Positions 35,334 to 46,765 of a DNA stretch of 64,000 nt are shown one piece after another. Under the pieces are notes generated by a model that saw only the letters and a program-made list of their open reading frames with translations, had not been told where the DNA came from and ran no database searches. Position 1 is the stretch's first letter. The number at the start of each line of letters is the position of its first letter. Source of the DNA: Rebecca billardiae RCC1528 (lineage: Eukaryota > Haptophyta); contig OZ251255.1 in the NCBI GenBank assembly GCA_965240325.2, positions 124,001 to 188,000 of the forward strand, read 5' to 3'. The position numbers were made by a program, and so were the translations under genes.

Positions 35334-36654
35334 GCACGCGCCACGGCGCCCCACGCCCCACCCCTTTGCCTCTCGCTCTGCTCTGCGGGGTCGACGTCGG
35401 CGCGGGCGGCCTGACGCAACGGCTGGACCCGACACCGTCACCGTGACCGCAGGCGGCAGGACGAGCTCCGCCTGTCGCCACCCTCGTGCCCGCGCACTGA
35501 GCCGGCATAGATTTAATATACCGCGTGACCGTCTGACAATACCGACGCTTGCTGGCCCGGCATGACGAATCATCCATGCTGAATGCTGATGCTCGCTTTA
35601 AATTCCGACGGCATTATTCCGCTGTCGAGTCGGTCGTGCAGGTGAGTGACTGCAGGCGTGCTCGACCGCTCGGCCTCCGTCGCCGTCGGCCTCGGGCCGG
35701 CGCCCTGACGCCGACGGCCTCAGGCTGAGGGCGGCCTCAGGCTGAGGACGCTGAGACCAGTGACGAGCGAGCCCCGGCCCCGGGCCCCGGCGGCGGCGCC
35801 GGACAGCGGACTGCCGTCGCGGCGCCCCGGTCGGCGGTTCTGAGGCACCCGCCTCGACCATGCAGCGTGACGCCTCCGCAGAGGCAGCCATGGGTGTGGA
35901 GCGCGTCGCGTGCGACCAGACGCTAGCCATGGCATACCCTATTGAAAGCGCCCACCTCTCCGGCGCCGCCATCTGTGAATCGGCCAGCGGCCGCCAGCTC
36001 AAGGCCTCAAGCCGGCTACGGCCGCACGACACGGACAGGCACGTGGTGGCCGCGTCAGCGCAGGCGACGACAGCTGCTGTCCACTTGGCTCGAAGAGATC
36101 GCTCAGGCAGGGGCCGGCTGGCTGCGTGACCACGCGCCGTACGACCGATCGTCTAGTCGCGCGCACACCGCACCGCGCGCCGCCCCAGCGCGTCGGCGCA
36201 CCGGCTTGATGACGATACGATTGCCGATTGGCCGGCCACAATCCACAAACTGACGCGCGTACCTTCGCACGGCCGGCGAGGTGCGCCCGTTTGCCCGAGC
36301 TGCGCAGCCGCCGCAGCGGCACGTGCCGCGGCCGGGACAGAGCCGCTTGATGAAACGCCGCGCTGGACCGTCCGGCCGCCTGGAATCCGGGTGTGCAGTC
36401 CTGTACTCCTGTCCTAGACGCTGAGTCGTAGTGACGGAGGCCGGACGGTTCACGGCCGGTCCGGGGCCGTCCCCCAGCTTTTTGTTTGAATCTGTCGCGG
36501 TGGCGTCGTCGCGCGCCCGGCAGTCCTTGGCGCTCGACGCGCGCGGCCGTCCCCCTAGCTCGCTCGGCGACCGAGCGTCCGCGTCTCTGCGGGCGTGAGC
36601 GACGCACTCGGCCGTTCGCCCCACCACCTCCTCCGCACGCCCCACCCGCGCGCC
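35334..36654. other. Intergenic region between sigma factor and BUBR1-like gene
   Basis: About 1.3 kb between two plus-strand genes. It holds a short direct repeat (cggcctcaggctgagg, twice between about 35714 and 35747). The part near 35505-35625 is relatively AT-rich. The open frames have no family motifs. The last part must include the 5' region of the BUBR1-like gene. No RNA gene was seen. Confidence 0.6.
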
Positions 36655-39600
36655 ATGTCCACCGCCCTCTCGTCCCCGTCCGCAGCCGGCGCGCCGTCCG
36701 GCGTCGGCGGCGCCGCCGAGCTCGGCGGCGGCGCCGAGCACACGTGGGAGCTGTCGAAGGAGAACGTGATGCCCGTGCGCCGCGGGCGCAAGGCCGCCGC
36801 ACTCGGCGTCGTCGAGCCCGCCCCCTCCGGCACCACCGCCGCCGCCGCCCCCGCGCCGCGCGACCTCGAGGCGGAGCGCGCGCGCTGGGAGGCCGAGCTG
36901 CGCAGCGCCGCCGACCCGTTGGGCGTGTGGGTTTCGTTCATCCGCTGGTCGGAGGAGGCGTACCCGTCGGGCGGCGCGGGCTCGCCCACGCTCGCGCTGC
37001 TCGAGCGCTGCACGCGCGCGCTCAAGGACGACCCCCGCTACGCATCCGACGCTCGGTACGTGCGCGTGTGGGTCGCGTATGCGGACCGCTGCCACCAGCC
37101 CGAAGAGATCTTCCGCTTCCTGCGCGCGAACGAGATCGGCGTGCGCCACGCGCTGCTGTGGGAGGCGTGGGCGGCGGTGCTCGAGGCGCGCGGCGAGTGG
37201 GCGCGCGCGGACAAGGTGTACGAGGAGGGGCTGCAGGTGCGGCCGCGCGCGGCGCGCCAGTCGCGAACGGTCGCGCGCCGTTGCGCGCGCGCCCGCTGAT
37301 GCCGAGGCTGATGCGCGCGCGATTCCCTCGCCCTTTCGCGCGCGCGCGCGGGCCGCGTCAGACGGGCGCCGAGCCGCGCGAGCGGCTGCGCGCGCGGCAC
37401 GTCTCGTTCCAGCACCGGATGGTGGCGCGCATGCGCCAGCAGATGGCCGAGGGAGGCGGCGGCGCGGACGGCGGCGACGGCGGCGCGGGCGACGGCGGCG
37501 CGGGCGCGCGCCACCCGCGGTCGAACGCCGCGGACGCGGCGGCGGCGGCGGCGGCGGGCGGCGCGGCGGAGCGCCCGGCACTGAACAGGCTGAGCCGCCG
37601 CGAGGGCGCCGCGTCGCACCGCCCCGCCGGCGCGCGCCGCCAGCCGGGCACGCTCAAGGCGCCGCAGCCGCACGCGCACGGCGCCGGCGCCGGCGGCGGC
37701 GGCGGCGGCGGTGCGGGCGGCGGCGGCAGCGTGCTCGGCGGCGGCCCCAAGACCAGCAACTTTCAAATCTTCTGCGACGACGAGAGCGGCGGGCGCGGCG
37801 GCGGCGGCGGCAGCGCGGCGGGCGCGCACCCCGCCGCGCCCCCGTCCGGGCAGCAGCAGCACCACGCCTCCGCCGGCGGCTGGGCGCACCTGCCGCCGGA
37901 GCGAGAGGCCGCCAAGGAGAACACGGGCGTGGCCGCGCCGTGGGGAGGACAGGCGCTCGCGCCGCCGCCCAACGCTGCACCCGCGCGCGGCGGCGGCGGG
38001 GCGCGTGGCGGCGGGGCGCGTGGCGGCGGGGGCGGGGCGCGTGCCGGCGTGCCGGCGCCGCGCGCCGCGCAGCCGCAGCAGCCGCAGCAGCCATCCTTTG
38101 CCATCTACACCGACGAGTCCGCCGCAGCCGCCGAGCCGCCGCCCGCCGACGGCGCCGCCCACGCGCCCGAGCGCGCGCGCGAGCGCGCGCCGCCCGCCAC
38201 GACGCCGGGCGGCGGCGCCCGGCTCGGCGACGGCTCGCGCGTGGGCGTGAGCGCGCGGCTGGCGCAGCTCCAGGCGCACCCGCTCGCCGGCATGGACGGC
38301 GGCGCCGGCGGCTCGGTGGCGGCGGAGGGCGGCGCCGGCCCCGCCGCGCCGCAGCCCGCGCCGCAGCCCGCGGCCGGCGGCCAGCCGCCGGCGCGCGCCG
38401 GCGCTCGCCCCGAGGTGCGGGGGTACGACGAAGCGCTGCTGCTCCCGCCGCCGGCGGACGCTGCCGCCGCCGGTGCGCCCGTCGGCGTCGGCGTCGGCGT
38501 GCACGGCGCCGCCGCGCCGCCCGCCGCCGCGCAGCCGCCGTCGGAGCGTTGCTTTGAGGAGGCGCGCGCACGTGCGCTGTACGGCGCGCGGTTTGCGTGC
38601 TGGCCAGAGGGCGCGGTGGCGGCGCCGGTCGTGGCGCACGTGGCGGTGCCGGCGGCGCTGGGCGAGCCCTCGGCCGCGCCCCGGCCGTCGGCCCACGCCG
38701 GCCTCGCCGAGGCGCCGGCCGTGCCCGAGGCCGCGCCCGTGCCGCCCTCGCCCGACCCGCCGCCGCCCTCGCCACCCGCCGCCGCGCCGTCCGCGCTCGC
38801 CGACGTCGAGCCACCGCGCGCGCCGCCGTGCGCGCCGCCGGCGGACACCGTGCTGCCGCGCGCCCTGGACTTTGGCGCGGCGGCGCTCGACGCGCCGCCG
38901 CCGCGGCCGCCCGTGCCCGCCTCGCCGCCGCTGCCCGTCAGCCGGCGCGCCTCCTCCTCCGCCTCCGCCTCGCCCGCACCGCAGCATGGCTGCCGCCGCA
39001 TGTTCGACTCGCCCACGGTCAACACGGCGGCGGCGCTCGCTGCGCTGCTGCCGGCGTTTGGCGGCGGTGCGGACGAGGACGAGGCGGCGGAGGGCGGCGG
39101 CGCCGCGCCGGCGGCGGGCGTGGTGCGCGTGCCGAGCGCCGTTGGCCCCGCGCTCGGCGCAGCGCCGTGCTCGCCCCGCGGCGGCGGCGGCGGCGGCGCA
39201 GCGGCGGCGGCGGCTGAGGCGGAGGAGGGTGTCGCGCCGTGGGCGCGCGCGCCCGCGGCCGGCGGCGGCGGCGCAGGCGGCGCTGCGCCCGCCGGCGCGC
39301 GGCTGCCCGCCACCTCGCCGCTGCACGGCGCGGCGGCGGGCGTGGCGGCGGAGGTGGCCGACGCATCCCCCGCGGCGCCGCCGCAGCCGCCGCAGCCGCC
39401 GCAGCCGCCGCAGCCGCCGCCGCCGCCGCCGAGCGCGCGCGCGTTTGACGACGGCGCGGCGCCCTGGTCGCAGCCGCGGGGCGGCGGCGGCGCGCGCGCG
39501 GCGGCGCCGCGCTTCGAGCCCGACGCGCCCGACGCGCCGCCGCGCTCGCCCGCCGCGTGCGTGAGCGCCGCCATGCCCACCTCCGCCCGCGCCTCGGCCG

Positions 39601-39973
39601 GCGGCTCCGCGCGCTCCTCTGGCCGCCGCCGCCCGCTCGTGCGCTGCGCCGGCATGTCGCCGCTGCCCACGCGCGCCGAGCGCGCGGAGGCGGAGGGCGG
39701 CGGTGGGCGCGGCGCGACTGAGCCCGGCGCTTTGGCCGCTGCTGCTGCCGACGGCGGCGGCGGAGCCGGCGGCGGCACGCCTCGCAGCAACACGCGGCTG
39801 CAGCTGCCGCCGCCACTTACGCCGCAGCCGCCGCGCTCGCCCGCGCCGCCGGGGCACGGCGCGTGCAGCCCCTCGCCGCGCGTGCGCCGCGCCGCCGCCG
39901 GGCTGCGCCCCTCCGCCGCCGGGCCGCTCTCGCCCTCGCCCGCGCCGCCCGCGCGCGCGCGCTCGGCCGCGCG

Positions 39974-40005
<32 letters not shown>

Positions 40006-40890
40006 AGGCTGGCGGCGCTGGCTCGCTGCTGCCGGGCGCGGCTGAGCCGACGGTGAACACGGCCGCGGCGCTCGCGGACCTCATGCCGCACTTTGCGGGC
40101 ACTCTCTCCGGTGTGTGCGCGCGCTGCGGTGTGTGTGTGTGTGCGTGTGTGTGCGTGTGCGTGTGCGTGTGCGTGTGCGTGTGCGTGTGCGTGTCACGTG
40201 CGTGCGTGCGTGCGTGCGTGCGCGCGTGTGCACGCCCACGCGCGCTCCCGCCGCCGCGCCGGCATGAGCCGTGCCGCCGCCCGGCGCTGACCGCCGCCCT
40301 GCCGGCCCCCTTTGCCGCCGCGTCGTCTGTGCCGCGTGTCGCCGCGTCGTCTGTGCCGCGTGCCACCGCCGCGCCGCGTCTGTGCCGCGCGCCACCGCCG
40401 CGTCGTCCGTGCCGCGTGCGCAGCCGCGCAGTTCTCCTCGCTGCTAGCGGCGGCCACGCCGCCGCACGCGCCGCCGCCGAGCGCGCCCGCGTTCGCCATC
40501 TGGTCGGACGAGCCCGGTCCGGCGCCGCCCGCCGCCTCGAGCGCGCCGGCCGACCCCGCGCCCGAGATCGCGCCCGCCGCCGCCCAGATTGCATCTCGCG
40601 GCGGCGAGATTGCAATCTGGTCGGACGAGATGGCGCCGTCTGGCGGCGGCGCGGCGGAGGCTGCGCCGCCGGCGCTGCCCTCGCCGCTGCAGCCGATGGG
40701 CTTGGGCGGCCTGGCCTCGCCGCTGCAGCCCGCGGGCATGGGCGCGCTCCCCTCGCCGCTGCAGCCAATCAGCATGGCCGCCGCCAACCTGCCGCCGCCT
40801 GCGCCCGCGCCGCCGTCCAAGCCTGCGGCCGGCTGCGGCGTGCGCGGCCCGGCAGCCACGCCCAGACCCTTCTCCATCTTCGAGGACTGA
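36655..40890 (+). CDS. BUBR1/MAD3-like spindle checkpoint protein, three exons
   Basis: Exons 36655-37236, 37362-40110 and 40424-40890 give 1,265 aa; an in-frame ATG at 36595 would add 20. A KEN box (SKENV, 36757-36765) precedes the MAD3/BUB1 homology domain (DPLGVWVSFIRWSEEAYP, RYVRVWVAYADRC, then EIFRFLRANEIG and LLWEAWAAVLEARGEW). The first intron falls inside this domain, and splicing restores GLQ-TGAEPRERL leading into HVSFQHRMVARM. An ABBA motif (FQIFCDDE, 37761), KEN2 (37914) and a second ABBA (FAIYTDE, 38097) follow. A GLEBS-like BUB3-binding segment (YDEALLLPP ... CFEEARARALY, about 38425-38585) comes next, then two TVNTAAAL motifs (about 39015 and 40047) and three more ABBA-like sites near the C-terminus (40492, 40609, 40870). 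There is no kinase domain, so it is the MAD3 type. In the known pathway it binds CDC20 and inhibits the APC/C in the mitotic checkpoint complex. Confidence 0.92.
40111..40423 (+). repeat. BUBR1-like intron 2 with (GTGCGT)n microsatellite
   Basis: Donor tccg|gtgtgtgcgc opens straight into about 115 bp of GTGTGT/GTGCGT repeat (to about 40230). Then come gtgccgcgtctgtgccgcgt-type repeats, and the intron ends at gtgcgcag|cc. The phases match (1 nt + 2 nt), giving HFAGTLS-AAQFSSLL. Confidence 0.8.
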
Positions 40891-41703
40891 TGCACGGCGT
40901 ACGGCCGCCCGTCGTGGGTGCGCCGAGCTTGGCCCGAGGTGCGCGCGCGCACTTGCGTGCGCGTGCGCGTCCGTGGGACAGCCACAGGTGCCGGCGGCGG
41001 CGAGGCGCTCACAGTGCGCCGCGCCCCGCGCGCGGTGTGTCGCAGCAGGTGCGCCGCACTGCCGCAGTGTGTCTGGTGGTCGGAGCCCCGTCCACCTCCC
41101 TCGGCCTCCGCCCGCCTCGCGCTCCAGGGCCGTCTCGACTTCGAGCGGCCTGTCTGGCTGCCTGCTGAAGCATCGGCTCACGTCCGCGCGCAGCGTCCGC
41201 GACCGCCGCGTGCCGGGCCACTCCGGGCTCAACGTCGGACAACAAGCCTCGGCCCGTCGCGCCGATTGCTCCCGAATGTCAGTGCCGTCGGCTGCGCCTG
41301 TGGATTCTCCCGGGCACTCGCAGCTTGCCCGCCAATGCGCCGCCTCGTGCGCCGCCCGCGCGCCGAGGGTGGCGGCCCCGGAATCCATCATCGTCAGCAT
41401 GCAGTTTTCGTGCCCCTGAACCCGAAGGTTTCTTACTTAGCTGCGTAACGACAGCTATCGAGAGGGCGGTACCTGTAGCTAGGTTCAAGGTGGGTACTCA
41501 GAGCCGTTATTGTAGATAAACGGCAGCCATCCTGCCCGCCGCTCAGCTTCGACGCTGCGAGCTGGGCGGAGAGGGCCGGCTCACACCAACCCCCCCGAGG
41601 CCGGCATCGCTTGGCCGGGAGGGCGCAACCGCCGCACCGGCCCCGCGCCCCGCAGGCGCAGGACGGGGCCGAGCGCGCGCACGCGCGCGGGCGGGCGGGC
41701 GGG
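40891..41703. other. Intergenic region between BUBR1-like and channel genes
   Basis: About 0.8 kb, tail-to-head. It has the 3' flank of the BUBR1-like gene and the 5' flank of the channel. A lower-GC patch lies at about 41400-41530. The long frames across it are extensions of coding frames without family motifs. The channel frame itself is open back to 41611, but the first good ATG is at 41704. Confidence 0.6.
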
Positions 41704-44700
41704 ATGAAGGCCACCCGCGCCATCTCCACCGCGCCCACCTCGCGCGCGGGCAACACGAGCCGCCGGCCGCCGCCGGCCGCGCCGAGCCGCGCCGAGCAGC
41801 GGTTTGGCTGGCTGCACCAGCTCGCGCGCCGCGCGCTGCTGGGCGAGTCGCCGGCGGACGCGCGCCGGCGCGGCGCGGCGCGCGGGCTGAAGCCGGCCAT
41901 CCGCCTGCCCGGCGTGGACAAGCGCGCGCGGAAGGCCGCCAAGGTCTCGTGGCGCACGCCGCTCGAGGGCGGCGACGACGAGAGTGAGGAGGAGAAGCAG
42001 CGGCGGCGCGAGGCGGAGGCGGAGCTGCGCGAGAAGTGGCTCCGCACGTACCGCGCGCTGCGGCTGCCGGCGCTGACGTACGAGATGCTCTGCGTGCCGC
42101 TCCGCCTCGCGTTCCCCTCCATGACCATCTCCGGCCCCGCCTTTGTCGCGCTCGACCTCACGGTCGACATCTTCGAGCTGTTTGTGATCGCGTTCAACGC
42201 GCGCGCGGAGGCGTCGGCGCGGCGCGAGCTGCCGCAGGAGGAGCTGCTCGCCGTGGGGTTCGGGGCGTACCCGTACACCCTCGGCCGCATGGCGCCCGAC
42301 CTCCTCGCCATCCTCGTCCTCTGGGCCGGGCGCGCGCTGCTGTGGTCGGGCGTGACGCGCTGGCTCTGGTACGCGGCCGGCGCGGCGCGCGTGCTGCGCA
42401 TCAAGGACCTGGTGGAGTACGTCGCGCTGATGAACGCGGACCTGTCGACGAACGTGACGTTCCTCGCCGTGTACAAGTTCACCCTCGTCCTCTTCGCCGT
42501 GCCGCACTGGGTGGGCTGCGCGTGGTGGATGCTCGCCGAGCACACCTCGTCGATGCAGCTGCCCTCGTGGTCGGCGCAGTTCTTCCTCGCGTCGAGGAAC
42601 ACGGCGCTCGACCCGATCCGCGCGAGCGCGGAGGAGCGATGTGCGCGCACGCGCGCGCGGCGCGGCGCGCGCGCAAGGCACGCCGCCGCGCCCACGCCCA
42701 CCACGCGCCGCCGCGCCGCCGCGCCGCCCCCTCCGCCGCCCCCTCCGCCGCCGCCCCCTCCGCCGCCGCCCCCTCCGCCCCCTCCGCCCGCAGACCTGCT
42801 CTCGACGTACATGGCGTGGACGGGCGTGACGGCGCTGGGGTACGGCTCGGTGGTGGTGACGGAGAAGCAGGACCTCGCCTTCGCCATCCTGATCTGCATG
42901 GTCCAGATCGTCTTCTACGCGTACGTGCTCGGCACGCTCTTCCACTACCTCGTGCGCGTGGACGAGAACACGGTGCGGTTCAAGGAGCTGATGAAGGCGG
43001 TGGAGGAGTACTGCCTGACGCGCGGGCTGCCCGGGGCGGTGCAGAAGAAGATCCGCACGCACTTCGAGTTCCAGCACCGCAAGAACGCCTCGGGCACCGA
43101 GAAGGTCTTCAACCAGATGCCGCGCTCGCTCAAGGTGAAGGTGGCGTCCGCGCAGTACTACAAACACGTGCAGAGCGCGTGGGTCATGCAGCGCTGCCAC
43201 CCGCAGTTCCTGAGCCAGGCGGTGATCGCGCTCAAGGAGCGGTACGTGATGCCGCTCGAGACGCTCTTCAACCGCGGCGACGGCTCGCGCGAGCTGCTCT
43301 GGTGCGTCGGCGGCTCGCTGCACGTGCGGAAGGGCGACGTGCACGTGACGACCGTGCGCTCAGACCTCGGGCCTGGCCAGATCGTGGGCGAGATCGCCTT
43401 CTTCCTGGGGATCCAGCAGCCGTACACGGTGGGCGCGACGGGCGCGGGGGACGTGACGCTGCTCGTGCTCTCGGGCGTCGACTACGACGACATCCTCACC
43501 TCGTACCCCGAGCAGGCCGACATGATCACGCAGAACCTTCTGCGAAAGTTCGGGCTGGACAAGAACGGGCACGAGCTGGCGGAGAACTCGTCGCCCGCGT
43601 CTGCGCTCTCGCAGGCGCTGGCGCAGCTGGACGACGACGAGCGCGAGGAGTTCGAGCAGCTCAAGGCGCTGGTGAAGGACGCGATCACGCGGCGCAACGA
43701 GGAGGCCCTCGCGCAGATGACCTACGCCGCCTCCGAGGGCGACATTGACTCGGTGCGCGCGCTCGCCGCGCGCGGGCTCGATCTCGACACGGGAGATTAC
43801 GACCAGCGCACCACGCTCCACCTCGCCGCCGCCGAGGGGAACACGAAGGTGGTGGCGCTGCTGTGCTCGCTCGGCGCCAACCCGAACGCGCACGACCGCT
43901 GGGGCGCCTCGCCGCTGCAGGACGCGATCGAGGTGCGCGCCGGGGGCGGGGGCGCGGGCGCGGTCGCGGGCTGCGCGGGCGCGGGCGTGTGCGCGGCCGC
44001 GGGCTTGGCCGCGCGAGCCGGGCCGCGCGGCGCGCGCGGCGCGCCCACGCGGCCGACGTGCGCACCCATCCCCGCCTCCCTCACACGCCTCCTCCCCCTC
44101 CAACCCTCCCTCCACGCACACACCCCAACCCCATCCCCCCGGCGCGCGCAGGGCCACCACGCGTCGGTCGCGGCCGAGCTGCGCGAGCGCGGCGCCCGGC
44201 TCGTCCTCGAGAACCCGGCGTCCATGCTGAACGAGGCGGCGTCGCGCGGGGACGTGTCGTACATCGCGACGCTGCTCGAGCACGGCATCGCGATCGACTG
44301 CAAGGACTACGACCGGCGCACCGCCATGCACCTCGCCGCCGCCGAGGGCAACCTGCGCGTCGTCGAGTTTTTAATCTCGAGGTTGGCCGACGTGAACGCG
44401 ACCGACCGCTGGGGCAAGACGCCGATCGACGACGCGATCTCGAACCAGCGCACGCTGGTCGCGCCGCTGCTGCACAAGGCGGGCTCGCGCCCGCGCAAGC
44501 GCGGGCTCACCGAGCGCCTCTGCCACGCCGCCTCCACCGGCGACTTTGACCGCCTCCGGCTGATCGTCGAGGCGGGCGCGTACATTGACGAGGGCGACTA
44601 CGACTCTCGCACAGCGCTGCACCTCGCCGCCGCGAGCGGCGGTATCTCGGCGGTGCAGTTTCTGCTCGGCGCGATGGCGGACCCGAACTCGGCGGACCGG

Positions 44701-46719
44701 TGGGGCAACACGCCGCTCGTCGACGCGCTCGAGACCTCCTCCGAGACCGCCGCTCTGCTGCTGCACAACGGCGCACGGCTGCCTGAGCGGCTGCAGGGCG
44801 ACGCGCACTACCAGCGGCTGCTGCAGCACGCGCGCTCGCTCGACATGTACAGGGTGAACCGCGCGCTGCAGCGGCGCGTGGCGCGGCGCGTGCAGGGGGA
44901 GGAGGACAAGCAGAACGCGCGGCGCGAGCTCGGCCTCGCCTTCGAGGGCCTCACCCACGACATGGGCCGGCTGCTGCACACGCTCACGCCGCTGTACGCG
45001 TCGCTGCTCAAGCACGCGCCCGCGTGGGTGCACACGTACGCGATCGAGGCGCCGGGCGGCGCGGACGACGACGAGCTGGACGAGCTGGACGACCTGGACG
45101 AGCTGGCGGACGAGCTGGGCTACGGCGGCGGCGCGAGCTCGCCCGGCCGGTACGGCGCCGCCGCCGTCCTCGGCCCGCGCGGCGCGCAGGTGCGGCGGCG
45201 CGGGTCGAACGACGGGCGCGGCGGCGGCGGCGGGCCGCCGGGTGTCGCCGGGCTCGTCGCGGCGCGGCACAGCTCGAAGGCGGGCGGCGGCGGGCGCGCG
45301 AGCAGCGGCGGCGGGGGCACGATGGCGGACGCGACGATGACGCGCCGCTCCTTCATCCGCATCGTCCTCCAGCTGCCCAAGGCCGAGGCCGGGCTGATCG
45401 CCCTCCGGCGCTTGTTTGACGACGCGATGGACGGTGCCGCTGCCGCCGGCCGCGCCGAGAAGTCTCTCTCGGCGCTCGGGCTCGGGCGCTCGTCGGGCTC
45501 GGGCGTGACGTTCGCGGAGGGCGCGCGGCCGCCGGCGCGCAAGCACTCGTCGAGCCACGCCAACGGCGGCGCCCCCGCGCCCACGCCGCCCGGGCCGAAC
45601 GGCCCCGCGGCGGCGGGCGGCGGCGGGCGAGCGGCTGGGCGCGTGCCCGCGCCCGCTGGGATCGGCGGGATCGGCGGCGCGTTCGTCGCCGTGCAGTACG
45701 AGCGGCAGGCGGCGGCGGGGGGCGCGAGTATGGACGGGCGGCTGCCGCTGAGCACCTCGGCCGCGGCGGGCGGCGCGGGGCCCGCCGCGTACTCCATCCC
45801 GCTGCCGGGCAGCCCGGCCGCGGGCGGGCGCGGCGCCGGCGCCGGGTGCGGCGGGTGCGGGGGCGGCGGCGGGTGCGGCGGCGGCGGCGGCAAGATTCCG
45901 CTGCCCGGCTCGGCGATGGCGGCGGTGGCGGCGGCGGCCGCCGGGCGGATCCCGCTGCCCGGCAGCGGCGGCGGCGCCGGGCTGGGCCCGGGCGCGAGCT
46001 GCTCCGAGCCGAACACGCCCAAGCCCTCGCTGCTCTCGGCCGCGGGGCCGTCCGACGGCGCGCCGGACCCGCTGTCAGCGGAGGCGCTCGCGGCGCTGCC
46101 GTCCGACCTGGCCGCGGACGTGCGGCGGCGCAAGCGCGAGGAGGAGTACCTGAAGGACGCGCTGCGGAACAAGCTGCGCTTCGACGCGTCCGTCGCCGCG
46201 GCGGTGCTCTCCGAGGTGCACGAGCAGCTCCGGCAGTTCCTCGGCGCGGGCGCGCCGCCGCTCGCGCGCGCCGCCGCGCTGCAGGCCGCGGCGCACGCGG
46301 CCGAGCGCGCGCGACGCGGCGCGCGGCCCGAGCGGCGCGGCTCGGGCGCGGAGCGGCGCGGCTCGAGCGCGGCGCAGCCGACATCGCCGTCGGGCAGGCG
46401 CGCGCCCTTCGTGCGCTCGGGCAGCGTCCTCGGCTCCGGCTCGGCGCACGGCGCGCCCCCCAACGGCACGCGCCGAGGCTCGAAGAGCGCCGCGGCCGCG
46501 GCCGCCGCAGCCGCAGCCGCCGCCGCGTCCGCACAGGACTCCGAGCCCTCGCCGGACTCCGACGCGCGGCCGGTGGCGGACAGGGGGGGGCGCGCGGCGG
46601 GGCGCAAGGCGCAGGCGAAGGGCTGGCTCTTCTCCGCCGGGCGGATGGGCCGGCAGATGTCGCAGAACATGGGCGAGGCCGTCGCGGCGATGCACGCCGG
46701 AGCGGACGAGGATGACGAG

Positions 46720-46765
<46 letters not shown>

